From positions 930,001 through 994,000 of the forward strand of contig JAFCMP010000346.1 of the NCBI GenBank assembly GCA_017506865.1: a DNA stretch of 64,000 bases, read 5' to 3'. Positions 19,459 to 29,822 of the stretch are shown piece by piece. Made by a program: the position numbers and the translations under genes. The notes under the pieces are model-generated. The model was not told the DNA's origin, searched no databases, and saw only the letters and a list, made by a program, of their open reading frames with translations. Position 1 is the stretch's first letter. Each line of letters opens with the position of its first letter. The DNA is from Tribonema minus. Its lineage: Eukaryota > Sar > Xanthophyceae > Tribonematales > Tribonemataceae.

Positions 19459-19851
19459 GGGGCGCGGGAGAGGCGTTGCGTGCCCGGGGCGGCACACAAT
19501 TTGGCCCGCGACGGGCTCGCCGTCGCGCCGCCTCGGGTCCGCGGCGGGCGCGTCGGAGGGGCACAGCGGGGGCAAGGTTCCGCAATGGTTGACCTACGAC
19601 GGCGGCTATGCTGAACATGCACATACGACTCACGACATGCGTCAAAGGCGACTACGGCGTGCCAGCGCGCCCGAATGCGGCAATTCTGTGCATGCATGCA
19701 TGCATGCGCAGGCAAGCAAGTCGCAGACGCAGCTAAGCGAAAACGACCGAGCGAGCAAGCTCAGGGGCAGCAAACACAGAAGACAGTCGACGCGGACCGG
19801 ACGTCGCAAACCAAAAAGAATCTATTCAGTAGAACAGCGACGACCACGCGC
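19459..19851. other. Intergenic, no gene seen
   Basis: The sequence lies between the BRO-like gene start and the 3' end of the LRR/transmembrane gene. It has a TGCATGCATGCATGC motif near 19690-19705 and is less GC-rich than its neighbours. Confidence 0.4.
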
Positions 19852-20814
19852 TCAGTACTGGTCAGGGTAGCGGAATATGAGCCACAAGGACGCGGCCATA
19901 CCGACCGTGCACACGAAGGCCGTCGCCACAACCACCAGCAACCATGGTGATGCGGACACAGACGTCAGCCCTGAGCACAGGTACGCTACTAGGATCGCGG
20001 CTATCGCAACGCCGAGCGCCTTTATAGCCATGTCCAACATCACTCGCTTCCTGTCGCCGCCTCTCTGCAGCATTTTTCCTGCGTCCGAGCTGAAGTGTAC
20101 TGCAAGTAGACACCACACGATCGACCAGATTGAACTGTAGAACGACACCTGCGACGAGACGAAGTAGAGCGCGAGCCAGGTGACGGGCGCGTCACGGTGG
20201 TTCTGCAATGAGTCCGAGGTATCGACGGTGTCGTCCCAATCCGTGGGGTTGGCGAGCGAAGAGTACCCCAGGGTCGCGAGCAGAGCGGCGGCGACGAGTA
20301 CGGCGTTCAGCGTGCCGTCCACATTGGTCGCCAAAGCTTCAGTGATGCGGTCGCAACCGGACACCTCATAGTCGATCTTCCTCTTCGTACTCACTCGAGG
20401 CACGACAGGGAGCTTGCCACAGTCTCCGATGCGCAGTATTTGCAATGGACATTCGCGCAGGTCCGGGACGAGCTCCAGCTCCTCGCAGCCTGTCAGATTC
20501 ATGATGACTAGTTCATTGAAGCCTCTGATGCACTGCGGCAGACGAGTCAGCTTGCCGCAACCGCTGAGGTCCAGCACTGCCAGAGCGTTGCAACCCTGTA
20601 GTCGGAGCGAGGTGAGTGCCGATGGTCTCGTCGCTGGCATCGCTGCCTTGCGTTCGCCGATCTCGCCGCCGGTAGGGCACTCCTCGATGTACCGCTGAAC
20701 CAGTGTGCTCCGCCTCAACTCGGTTCCACCTGTCGAATCTCTATCATCCTCCTGATGCTCTACAAGGTCCGACTCGAGCATTGTGAGGTGTTTGAGCCTT
20801 TTGCAATCCGTCAA
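19852..20814 (-). CDS. C-terminal part of the LRR protein: last LRRs plus 4-5 transmembrane segments
   Basis: This frame continues the LRR gene in another phase. It begins in the middle of a repeat (LTDCKRLKHLTMLESDLVEH; no real ATG there), carries two or three more LRRs (ALTSLRLQGCNALAVLDLSG, LVIMNLTGCEELELVP) and a short Lys/Arg-rich linker. Four to five hydrophobic segments follow (LNAVLVAAALLATLGYSSLA; WLALYFVSSQVSFYSSIWSI; IKALGVAIAAILVAYLCSGL; WLLVVVATAFVCTVGMAASL). The arrangement resembles the PGG-type membrane domain of plant ankyrin proteins, which is an analogy and not an identification. The two frames overlap at 20744-20814. A small indel near 20810-20822 would join them as one LRR receptor-like membrane protein. 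Confidence 0.6.
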   Translation of the reverse strand: MTDCKRLKHLTMLESDLVEHQEDDRDSTGGTELRRSTLVQRYIEECPTGGEIGERKAAMPATRPSALTSLRLQGCNALAVLDLSGCGKLTRLPQCIRGFNELVIMNLTGCEELELVPDLRECPLQILRIGDCGKLPVVPRVSTKRKIDYEVSGCDRITEALATNVDGTLNAVLVAAALLATLGYSSLANPTDWDDTVDTSDSLQNHRDAPVTWLALYFVSSQVSFYSSIWSIVWCLLAVHFSSDAGKMLQRGGDRKRVMLDMAIKALGVAIAAILVAYLCSGLTSVSASPWLLVVVATAFVCTVGMAASLWLIFRYPDQY

Positions 20815-22357
20815 GTCTAGTCAGGGCCGTCAGGCCACGCAGGCTCAGGCACGTCAACGGGCAACCTTCTAGCTTGAGCCAGATTAACGCTTTAAGGGCG
20901 TTGAAGGAGCCGGGCAGGTCATCAAGGGAGCTGCAGCATGTCATGTCGAGTGAGGTCAACGCTGTCAGGTCGCCGAATGAGTTCGGCAGACGCTCGAGTG
21001 ATTCACAGAGACCCAGGTCGAGGGAAGTCAATGCTGTCAGGTGGCCGAAGGAAGACGGCAACCCGGTGATCTCTGAGCAAGAACAGAGACTGAGGGTAGT
21101 CAATGCTGTCAGGTCGCAGAATGACTCGGGAAGACTCGTGAGCGACTCGGCCTCCAGCATGTCCAGAAAGGACAACGCCGACAGGCCGCCGAATGAGCGT
21201 GGCAGCGTCCTGAGCTCTGTGCATCCACCTAGCCATAGCGTGGTCAATGAGGTCAGGTCGCCGAATGACTCTGGCAGCGTCACGAGCGACGCGCAAAAGC
21301 TCAGGTCGAGCGTGGTCAACAGCGTCAGCGAGCCAAGTGTATCTGGCAGACGTACTAGTGACTCACAGCTGTCGAGGCTCAGCGAAGTCAGAGCTGTCAG
21401 AGCATCGAATGACTCGGGCAGCCGCGTGAGTCTCCTGCAATTGTCTAGGCGGAGTGTCTTCAACGCCATCAGCTGGCCGAATGCCGTTGGCAACTCACCG
21501 AGCCCACCCGCGAGTGACCTGCACTCCCTTAGGTCGAGTTTTGTCAATGCTGCCAGGTCGCCGAAAGACGCGGGCAGGTGTTCGAGGGACTTGCACCCCC
21601 AGATGTCGATGTTGGTCAACCGTTGCAGGCCGCCGAATGACGGTGGCAGCTCGGTAAGCCTTTCGCAGCCATCGAGACCGAGTGAGGTCAAGGCTGTCAG
21701 GCTGCCGAACGAGGCCGGAAGGCGCTGCAAATGTTCACACCAGTTGAAGCTGAGTGAAGTCAAAGCCGTCAGGTTGCCGAACGAGTCCGGAAGGCTCTGC
21801 AATGACTTGCACCAGCTGAAGTCGAGTGCAGTCAGCGCTGCGAGATCGCTGAATGAATCCGGCAGACAAGTGAGTGACTTGCACCACCTTGGGGTCAGTG
21901 ACCTCACCCTTGTCAGATTGCCGAACTGGTCCGGCAGACTGGTGAGCCCCTCGCAGCCATCGAGGCTCAGCGAAGTCAAAGCAGTCAGGTTGCAGAGTGA
22001 GTCGGGCAGGCTCTCGAGTGACTTGCAGCCCCGCAAGTCGAGTGCAGTCAATGCTCTCAGGGCGTCGAAGGAGGCGGGGAGGCTGGTGAGATGCATGTGG
22101 TCACTTATGTTGAGCGAGGTCAACGAACTCAGCCTCGTGACGGCAGGTGCAAGGGACGCCCCCTCCCTCTGGTTGGCCTGGAGACGGGTCGCCACTATCC
22201 ACTGCTGTGCTGTCTTCGCAAGGCCGAAGAGCCGATTGAGGTCCCGCACATCCTCGTCTGAGAGGGCCGCCTCCGGTGCCGCCGCGGCGTCGTGCGCGCC
22301 AAGCGGCTGAGGCTGCGGTCCCTCAGAGGGAGCCACCTGCACCTCCTCTTCAATCAT
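20744..22357 (-). CDS. Leucine-rich repeat protein, main LRR domain (frame broken before its C-terminus)
   Basis: From the ATG at 22357 (MIEEEVQVAPSEG) there are 537 residues. After a short N-terminus (DLNRLFGLAKTAQQWIVATR) come about 18-20 LRRs of ~24 residues. The consensus is LxxLPxSFGxLTALTSLxLxxCxxL, the plant-resistance-like or 'Ser/Cys' LRR type also abundant in algae. No NB-ARC, TIR or kinase domain is visible. The frame ends with QKAQTPHNARVGPCRASGG, which is out of register with the LRR pattern, while the next frame resumes LRR sequence and then membrane segments. The gene is therefore probably disrupted by a few-base indel, or carries a sequence error. LRR proteins usually mediate protein recognition; the ligand is unknown. 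Confidence 0.75.
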   Translation of the reverse strand: MIEEEVQVAPSEGPQPQPLGAHDAAAAPEAALSDEDVRDLNRLFGLAKTAQQWIVATRLQANQREGASLAPAVTRLSSLTSLNISDHMHLTSLPASFDALRALTALDLRGCKSLESLPDSLCNLTALTSLSLDGCEGLTSLPDQFGNLTRVRSLTPRWCKSLTCLPDSFSDLAALTALDFSWCKSLQSLPDSFGNLTALTSLSFNWCEHLQRLPASFGSLTALTSLGLDGCERLTELPPSFGGLQRLTNIDIWGCKSLEHLPASFGDLAALTKLDLRECRSLAGGLGELPTAFGQLMALKTLRLDNCRRLTRLPESFDALTALTSLSLDSCESLVRLPDTLGSLTLLTTLDLSFCASLVTLPESFGDLTSLTTLWLGGCTELRTLPRSFGGLSALSFLDMLEAESLTSLPESFCDLTALTTLSLCSCSEITGLPSSFGHLTALTSLDLGLCESLERLPNSFGDLTALTSLDMTCCSSLDDLPGSFNALKALIWLKLEGCPLTCLSLRGLTALTRLDGLQKAQTPHNARVGPCRASGG

Positions 22358-23560
22358 CCCGCCTTGCGTGCGTGAATACCGCCTCGAGCCTGTCCTGCGG
22401 GAGCGATGAAGGAGGCGAGGCGATTTCTGACCTTGAGCGGCGAGCGATCGGAGCATCTTCGGAGACAGGGGCCCCGGGGGGGCAGCGAACGTGCAACAGT
22501 CATCGGCACGCGCGACGTCTCGCGTCCGTTTCGCGCTTGAGCAGTCACCCTGAGAGCCCCAGGCCCTGGGCACGATCGATCTCTGATGCCCCCACCCCGC
22601 ACACGGGATGCGCCCTATCTCCGATGGGCATGCTTCGAGCCTCTGGCCTAGTGCTGCAGGGCGGAATGCGATGGCGGCTCACCTTCGCGCAGTCTGCGTC
22701 GCTCCTCGGCCGCGGAGTCCGGGCTCGGATGCCTCCGCTCGCCAGCCGCGCTCTCGCCCTGCCGCCTGAAGTCCCTGCCTCTGCTCGGCAAGAGCGATTG
22801 CAGGAGGCAAGGCAAAATCGGTCGTCGAGCGGCGATGTGAGCATTGTGTACGTCACGAGCAGCACGGTCGTCGAAAGGGGCCCACGGGGCAGTAAACAAG
22901 CGACGATCACTGGGTCGAGTGACGTCTCGAGTCCGTTTCCGCGCTCGCGCAGTCTCCTTCAGCCCCTGCGCGCGTGCGCTTACGATCCATCCCCGATCGT
23001 GCAGCGCGGAGTCCCATCAACGGCGAGGCTCGCCTCTAGTAGTCCCGCCTTTCCCGCCCTTCCCTCGAGCTGCGCTGTCCCACATTCGCATTCGCATCGT
23101 TGCCGCCAGGCCCTGGGCGATCGCCTTCGTAATCCCCCAAGGGCAGACAAGCGCTAATCTCCGATGCGCATGTGGAGAGCCTCTGGCCTAATGCTGCAGT
23201 GCGGAAATGCGATGGCGGCTCACCTTTGCGATCTGATTTCGCTCCTCGGCCGCGGAGTCCGGGCTCGGTTGCCTCCGCGCGCCCGCCGCCCTCTCGCCCT
23301 GCCGCCCGAAGTCCCTGCCTCCCGGTCTCCGGGGGTCCCTCTCGCCCCGCTCGCCCTCCTCCGTTTAGTGAAAGCGCCCTATCGATCTCGCGCGCGCAGG
23401 CTCTCTCTGAACCGATGCCTCTCCGCCGCCTCCTCCCCGCACGCGCCGCTGCGCCTGAAGTGTATTATGAAAAAACATGCGCGCTTCGACAATTAAGGCT
23501 GTTGTGTCTTCTAGAACCGTTACTTAAGATTCCGCCTCAAATAACCGCGTTCTCGCTTCT
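22358..23560. repeat. Intergenic region with a diverged ~540-bp direct repeat
   Basis: A segment around 22612-22940 recurs at about 23155-23480. Shared blocks are 'gagcctctggccta(g/a)tgctgcag', 'gcgatggcggctcacctt' and 'ctcctcggccgcggagtccg', with clear divergence between copies. Frames in it are Ser/Arg/Pro-rich and not conserved between copies, so I see no gene. It lies upstream of the LRR gene. Confidence 0.6.
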
Positions 23561-23565
23561 CGAAA

Positions 23566-25025
23566 CGTAGTCGGGACATCGGGGGCTGATTCGCTGAAAT
23601 GGCGGGGACGTCTAAGACCCCCACCCGTGGGTGTGGGTCTCCCGACTTTGGCCAGACGGTCTGGGTTGGCCGGAGGTGTCCCGACTACGATCAAACCCTA
23701 GTACTTACAAACACCCCTAACCCTAGTCGGGACACCGGGGGGTGATTCCCACAGATCGAGGGGAGAGCTAAGACCCCCACCCATGGGTGGGGGTCTCCCG
23801 ACTTTGGCCAGATGGTCTGGGTTGGCCGGATGTGTCCCGACTACGATCAAGTCCTAGTCACTTACACATGCACCCAAACCCTAGTCGGGACACCGGGGGC
23901 TGATTCAGTGAAATCGAGGGGAGAGCTAAGACCCCCACCCATGGGTGGGGGTCTCCCGACTTTGGCCAGATGGTCTGGGTTGGCCGGAGGTGTCCCGACT
24001 ACGATCCATGAACCCTAGTTACTTACACACGCACCCTAACCCTAGTCGGGACATCGGGGGTGATTCCCTCAGATCGAGGGGAGAGCTAAGACCCCCACCC
24101 ATGGGTGGGGGTCTCCTGACTTTTGCCAGATGGTCTGGGTTGGCATGAGGCGTCCCGACCAGGATCAATGAAACAAACCCTAGTTACTTACACACCCCCC
24201 CAAACCTTAGTCGGGACACAGGGGGGTGATTCAGTGAAAACGAGGGGAGAGCTAAGACCCCCACCCATGGGTGGGGGTCTCCCATGGGTGGGGGTCTCCC
24301 GACTTTTGCCAGATGGTCTGGGTTGGCATGAGGTGTCCCGACTAGGATCAATGAACCAAACCCTAGTCACTTACAAACACTCCCAAACCCTAGTCGGGAC
24401 ATTGGGGGCTGATTTCCCTCAGATGGAGGGGATGTCTAAGACCCCCACCCATGGGTGGGGGTCTATGGGTGGGGGTCTCCCGACTTTGGCCAGATGGTCT
24501 GGGTTGGCTGGAGGTGTCCCGACTAGGTCTATGCACAAACCCTAGTTACTTACAAACACACCCAAACCCTAGTCGGGACACCGGGGGCTGATTCAGTGAA
24601 ATCGAGGGCATGTCTTAGACCCCCACCCATGGGTGAGGGTCTCCCGACTTTTGCCAGATGGTCTAGGTCAGCCGGAGGTGTCCCGACTAGGTCTATGCAC
24701 AAACCCTAGTTCTTACACACGCACCCAAACCCTAGTCGGGACATCGGGGGCTGATTTCCCACAGATCGAGGGGACGTCTAAGAACCCCCACCCATGGGTG
24801 TGGGTCTCCCGACTTTTGCCAGATGGTCTGGGTTGGCCGGAGGCGTCCCGACTAGGTCTACGCACAAACCCTAGTTACTCACACACGCACCCTAACCCTA
24901 GTCGGGACATCGGGGGCTGATTTCCCTCAGATGGAGGGGATGTCTAAGGCCCCCACCCATGGGTGTGGGTCTCCCGACTTTTGCCAGATGGTCTGGGTTG
25001 GCCTGAGGCGTCCCGACTAGGACCA
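23566..25025. repeat. Fold-back satellite array 1 (about 9 units, 155-180 bp spacing)
   Basis: Units start at about 23567, 23722, 23882, 24042, 24208, 24391, 24569, 24732 and 24898. Each ~140-bp unit begins CCTAGTCGGGACACC and ends with the complement GGTGTCCCGACTAGG. In its middle is the palindrome CCCCCACCCATGGGTGGGGG, perfect in several copies. Copies are joined by 15-45 bp of aaccctag/ttacttacacac-type linker. Two copies contain a local duplication of the palindrome (24277-24300 and 24448-24475). Confidence 0.9.
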
Positions 25026-25163
25026 GTGTTAATAAAGGGTTTCTCTCTTCTAGACGTGGGGGAGAGCAGAAACGGCTGCGTACATGTATGCGTGCACGTA
25101 TGCGTGCATGTGTATTAGGGAGTGCGCGCGTTCGCGCGTCCGCGCCGCGCCCTGCGTCGCGGC

Positions 25164-26354
25164 TCACGCCGCCGCGACGCACGGGGGGATGCGGGGATCG
25201 ACTCTCCAGGCCGCCACGGCGACCTTGCGCACGTTGAAGAGGAACTGGTAGACGGCGCCGAGGAACTCCTCGTCGTCGTCTTCGGCGCCGTCGCCGCCGT
25301 CGCGGCCCGTCTCGTAGTCCCTGTCGTAGTCCCCGCCGTAGTGGGCCAGCAGCTCCTCCCCCGCGGCGATCGGACGGGTGGTGATGAAGCAGCCGGCGGC
25401 CACGGGCGCGCCGCGCTCGATGGCGTCCGCGTAGACGGCCTCCGTCGCGGCGAGGTTGGCGAACAGGACGCAGTTCGGGGAGGCGCCCCGGGGGGGCTCG
25501 TTGACGCGGGAGGCGAAGGACCAGGGCTCCCCCGCGGCCGCCGCGACGAGGCCCGGGTTCCCGTCGACCTCGATGCTGACCCTGTCCGCGCCCCTGCGGA
25601 TGACGACGGGGTCCAGGTCGCCCACCTCGTTGAGGCGGACCGCGGAGAGGCCGTAGACGTGGGGCTTGGTGCCCTCGGCGCAGGGCAAGCCCACGTAGGG
25701 CACGGCCGTCAGGCGGTCGAGGGGCCTGCGCGCGAACAGCCCGACGCCGGCCCCGGGCACGGTCGAGGGGAGGACCTCGAAGTCGGCCTCCAGCCGCGCG
25801 GCGTCGGCCTCGTACTCCGCGGCGCGGATGACGGACTGGCGGGCGGAGCGCCTGCGCTCGGCCGTTGTGGGGAGGGGGGTCTCCCGGCCCGATCGACGAC
25901 GGCGCGAGCGCGCGCTCCCGTCGACGTACGCGCCGTCGCTGCCGCCGTCGCTGTCGTCCGCCGCCGCGTCCGCCACCGCGTCCCCGTCGCGGGCCGCCGC
26001 GACGGCCGCCGAGGTCCCCGTCGCGGCCCCGTCGCCGCGAGGGCGCCGCGAGGGACCCGCGGCCTCGTCCGCCGGCGACGCGACGACGGCCGCCGCGGCC
26101 GCGGTTGCGGCCGCGCGGCGACGTCGCCGGGCCTGAGCCGACGACACCGGCGTGCGGGAAGAGCGGCGGCGGAGTGAGCCCCCGCCGCCCCGCCTCGCGG
26201 GCACAGGCGCCGCCGCGCCACGAGACGAACGCGCGAGACGTGCGGCACGGGACGAGCGGACGCGACGCGATACGAGACGAGCGCACGCCGACGACGCAGG
26301 CGAGCGCGCGAGACGGAGCGACGCGCGAGACCGAGACGCAGGCGACGACGACAT
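25164..26354 (-). CDS. SET-domain protein, putative lysine methyltransferase
   Basis: The frame has 396 residues. The first ~165 are Arg/Ala/Ser-rich and low complexity, so the true start may be later. The SET core occupies residues ~180-340: STVPGAGVGLFARRPLDRLT (N-terminal G-x-G and first strand), SFASRVNEPPRGASPNCVLF (position of the RFxNHSCxPN motif, here RVNEPxxxxxPNC) and TTRPIAAGEELLAHYGGDY (GEEL..YG..Y). The canonical NHS is replaced by NEP, as in the second SET protein at 57477, so the two form a local subfamily. An acidic linker and a short C-terminal helix follow. SET proteins methylate lysines using S-adenosylmethionine; the substrate cannot be inferred. Confidence 0.75.
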   Translation of the reverse strand: MSSSPASRSRASLRLARSPASSACARLVSRRVRSSRAARLARSSRGAAAPVPARRGGGGSLRRRSSRTPVSSAQARRRRRAAATAAAAAVVASPADEAAGPSRRPRGDGAATGTSAAVAAARDGDAVADAAADDSDGGSDGAYVDGSARSRRRRSGRETPLPTTAERRRSARQSVIRAAEYEADAARLEADFEVLPSTVPGAGVGLFARRPLDRLTAVPYVGLPCAEGTKPHVYGLSAVRLNEVGDLDPVVIRRGADRVSIEVDGNPGLVAAAAGEPWSFASRVNEPPRGASPNCVLFANLAATEAVYADAIERGAPVAAGCFITTRPIAAGEELLAHYGGDYDRDYETGRDGGDGAEDDDEEFLGAVYQFLFNVRKVAVAAWRVDPRIPPCVAAA

Positions 26355-26726
26355 GCAGAGGGCACCGGGCGCGTGATATTGACGACACGACGGCGGTCGA
26401 CTCGACGACGGGAGCGCACCCCCCGCTGACCCCGCCCGTACCGAACCGACGCGAACCTAGAGAGACCCACGCGCGCGCCGCTCCCCGCGCCGCGCCATCT
26501 GCACCGCGCCGTCTGAACCGTGAAGCACGAACCGCGACCTATGAAATGCGACGCTCGCGCTGCGCCGCGTTGCGCTACGTACACTGCGCTACTGCCCGGG
26601 CGCTGCGCCGCCGCGGCCACTACACTCTCTCGATCCCTCCCCGCCTGCCCGCGTCTGTCTCTGCGCGTCCCTACTGCTGACGCTGCTGCTGCTGTCGCTG
26701 ATGCTGCTGCTGCTGCTGCGTTCGCG
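26355..26726. other. Intergenic region with CTG tract
   Basis: This interval lies between the 5' end of the SET gene and the 3' end of the tandem-exon gene. It contains a 'gacgctgctgctgctgtcgctgatgctgctgctgctgctgcg' tract at 26680-26720 just past the latter's stop codon. No gene is seen. Confidence 0.45.
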
Positions 26727-27796
26727 CTACCCCACCTTGTATCCGCCGCCGCCGCCGCCGGCCGCGCTCCTCCTGGCGCTCCTCCTGACTCCGTCGTAGG
26801 GCTGATCGCGAGTGAAGACGTACGCGTCGGGCAGGCCCGCGGGGGCCGCGTTCCCCTCGATCATGGCCAGGACGCACGCCGCCGCCCCCTCCGTCACGGC
26901 GAAGGGGGAGGCCTCCGGCCCCCGCCTGTGGGCTCCCGCCCTCCGCACCGCGCCGTCCAGCAGCAGGAACCCCCCGGGCGGCACGTCGACGCGGTAGGGG
27001 TCGTCGTCCCGGGGCTCCACGACCCACGGGTACCACCCGCTGAGCGCGACCAGCAGGCACAGGCCCGCGGTCGCCTCCCCCCCGACGAAGTCGTCGCGGT
27101 AGAAGGGCTGCGCGGTCAGCCCCTTGTCGAGCTGGGCCCTGAGCCTGAAGCCCGCGCGCCAGGTGGCCCTGACGGAGAGGGGCCCGCAGGCGGCGGCCAG
27201 GGCGGCCTTCCACGGCTCGAGGGCGCCCTCCGGGGCCGGGGCGATGTGCCTGCCGAATCGCCACGCCTCTCCCTGCTTGGGATTTCCGGAGAAGTGCATC
27301 TCCTCGCCCGCGAGGGGGCCGGAGGCCGCCGCCAGCAGGCGGGCGAAGACGTCGGGCGGCAGGGCGCCCGCGACGACGCCCGCCGAGAGCAGCTTGGCGG
27401 GGGACGACTCACGGACGACGTCGTCGAAGTCCCTGGCCCTCCTGACGGAGTTGGCGGTGAGGGACTTACCGCCCCCTCCGGCGGCGTAGCCCGGGGAGGC
27501 CGGCGCGGGGCGACCGGACGAGGACGAGGAGGGCGACGCGGCGACGCCCCCCGCGCGGCCTCCCGCGGAGGGGCGCGTCGCGGGCCCCCCCGTCTCCGGC
27601 AGCACCGCCCACGGGTGGTCGTCTCTCTTCGGGGTGTCGGCGTCGGCGGCGCCGAGGTCGAACGCCTCGGGCGGGTACAGCGCCGGCGGCGGCGGCATCG
27701 CCTCGCCACCGCTCAGCAGGGACCCGATGCGCACCGCGTCCTCCTCCAGCTCCTCCTCCTCCGACCGAGCTCGGGCCGCCGCCGGCGCTGCCGGCG

Positions 27797-27827
<31 letters not shown>

Positions 27828-29525
27828 GCCGGAGCCCTGGTCGCCCTCCGACGCCGAGAACGCCTCTCCGTCCGCGCTCTCCGTGCTCAGCGGCGGGGGG
27901 ACGCGGAGCGATCCTCCGTCGGCCGCGAGGGGGGCGAGAGGAGGGGGGACGACGGACGCCGACCGGGGCCTCGCCGCCTCGGGGGCGGCGCCGGAGGCTC
28001 GCGGGGGCGGAGGCGGCATGCCGCCTCCCCCGGAAACGGGCGCGGCGGGCTTCTGAGGGAGAGCGGCCGGTCGCTGCTGCTGCTGAGGGGGGGGCACGCC
28101 CTGCTGCTGCTGCTGCTGAGGGGGGGGCACGCCCTGCTGCTGCTGCTGCTGAGGGGGGGGCACGCCCTGCTGCTGCTGCTGCTGAGGGGGGGGCACGCCC
28201 TGCTGCTGCTGCTGCTGAGGGGGGGGCACGCACTGCTGCTGCTGCTGCTGAGGGGGGGGCACGCACTGCTGCTGCTGCTGAGGGGGGGGCACGCCCTGCT
28301 GCTGCTGCTGCTGAGGGGGGGGCACGGCCTGCTGCTGCTGCTGAGGGGGGGGCACGCCCTGCTGCTGCTGCTGCTGAGGGGGGGGCACGGCCTGCTGCTG
28401 CTGCTGAGGGAGGGGGGGCACGCCCTGCTGCTGCTGCTGATGCGGCTGCTGAGGGAGGGGGCCGACCTGCTGTCGCACGGGTACATGGGGACCCGTCGAC
28501 GCCGGCGCGGGCGTCGGCTCGGACTCCATGCGGGGCGCGGGAGGGGGCAGCGGCGTCCCGCCATCACCCGCCTTTCCCGCGGTCTGGGCTCGCAGCTCCG
28601 ACCACGGCACGCCTGGACCGGGGGAGTCCTGGACGGGGCGGGACGAGGGCGCCGGGGGAGAGGCTGCCGCCGCGGACGCCGGGGGAACGGCGGCGGCGGC
28701 GGCGGCCTCCGCGGCGTCGACCGCGGCGGGCGTGGCTCCCGGGGGAGAGGCTGCCGCCGCGGACGCCGGGGGAACCGCTGCGGCCGCGGCCGCGGACGCG
28801 GCGTCTACGTCGGCGGGAGTGGCTCCCTGTGCCGGCGTCGTCGCCTCGGAGGCCGCCGCCGCCGCCGTGCGATCGGGCGAGGAGATCGACGCGGCCGCCG
28901 TGCGATCGGGCGAGGAGATCGACGCGGCCGCCGCGGCGGCGGCAGCAGCCGCCCGCTCCTCCGCGCCGCTCTCGACGCCCCGCCCCTCCACGGCCTGTCT
29001 CTTGTCGCGATGCCGGGAGACCTCGTCCGGCACCGCCTCCGCCGCCCGCTTCAGCTCCTCAGAGAACCCCTCGTCGGCCGCGATCTCCGCCATCAGAGCC
29101 TCCTTCATCGCGGCCCTGAGGCGAGCGATCTCCGCGTCCTTGGCCAAACATTCCCTCGTCTCCTGTGCCAGGGACGCAGCGTGTAAGGACTCCGTCCTGT
29201 CCCAGGTCGCGGACGCGGTTCTGGCGGAGGCCTCCTCGGCCCGCAGCGCGGCTTCCGCGGCCCGCAGCGCGGCTTCCGCGGCGTCCCGCTCCGCCTTCAA
29301 TTTCGCCACGGCTGCGTACGCCTCGGCCATGTCGTTCTCATTCAGCTTCTTGTGTGTCGCGAGATCCGCCTGCGCCGCCTTCATCCTCTGGAAGTCGGAG
29401 TCGCGCTCCGCCCTCAGCGCGACCAACTTGCGGTGTATGTCGAGTGCGACGGGCCTGTCGGCGCCGACGTCATCGTCTCCACAGATCTCCATCTGCTGGC
29501 GATCGGTGATGTGCAGATGACGCGT

Positions 29526-29562
<37 letters not shown>

Positions 29563-29822
29563 CTGTAATCGAGTCAGGGCGACACCCACAGAGAGCGAGA
29601 GACAGATGGGATCGTGCGGATGCACGACTGAGCGGATTCCCGGTACGGCCTCGCTGGGATGCGCACGCCCCTCTCCTCCCGCCCGTTCCCCTCCTCTCCC
29701 TCCTTCCTGCAGGCGGGAGGTGCGGGACGGAGCGCTCGGATCGCCGGGCGGCGAGATGGGCAGGCGGCTCCAGGCTCTAGGGGCTCGCTCACCTCTGGCG
29801 ATTCCTTGGACTCGCTCGCCAT
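26727..29822 (-). CDS. Tandem-exon gene, copy 1: the only copy with the complete 3' end
   Basis: Exon 1-type segment 29822-29793 (MASESKESPE), intron 29792-29493 (GTGAGC...GCCAGCAG, 300 bp) and terminal exon 29492-26727 (MEICGDDDVGADRP...GGGGYKVG). Read alone it is 931 residues. Layout: an Ala/Glu/Lys/Arg coiled coil in the first ~145 exon-2 residues, an Ala-rich segment with a repeated SISSPDRTAAA, a Pro/Gln domain of VPPPQQQQQQG-type repeats, a Ser/Ala/Pro linker, and a conserved C-terminal ~230 residues. That C-terminal domain (AQPFYRDDFVGG...LLVALSGWYPW...VDVPPGGFLLLDGAVRRAGA) is shared in pattern with the paralogues at 44.6 and 47.3 kb. It loosely resembles a double-stranded beta-helix/oxygenase fold, but the usual HxD is not preserved. 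Function unknown. Confidence 0.7.
28069..28462 (-). repeat. Coding CAG/CCCCCC minisatellite (VPPPQQQQQQG repeats), in each of the six units
   Basis: Repeats of GAGGGGGGGGCACGCC plus four to six CTG triplets encode Val-Pro-Pro-Pro followed by 4-6 Gln and Gly, Ala or Cys. The same block recurs every 2,820 bp at 30889, 33709, 36529, 39349 and 42169 (start positions). Confidence 0.9.
29527..29563 (+). repeat. (TG)n microsatellite in the intron of each unit
   Basis: About 17 TG dinucleotides, lying on the minus strand as (CA)n upstream of the predicted acceptor at 29493. The tract is repeated with the same length in every unit (32347, 35167, 37987, 40807 and 43627). Confidence 0.9.

Noticed and set aside
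22276-23157. Ser/Arg/Pro-rich frame covering the diverged direct repeat
   Set aside because: The frame is not conserved between the two repeat copies and lacks any recognisable domain.
26520-29186. 888-codon plus-strand frame and its ~646-codon repeats in each array unit
   Set aside because: It is antisense to the tandem-exon gene. Its long Leu run comes from the CAG tract. The minus strand has the coiled coil, the conserved domain and matching splice sites.
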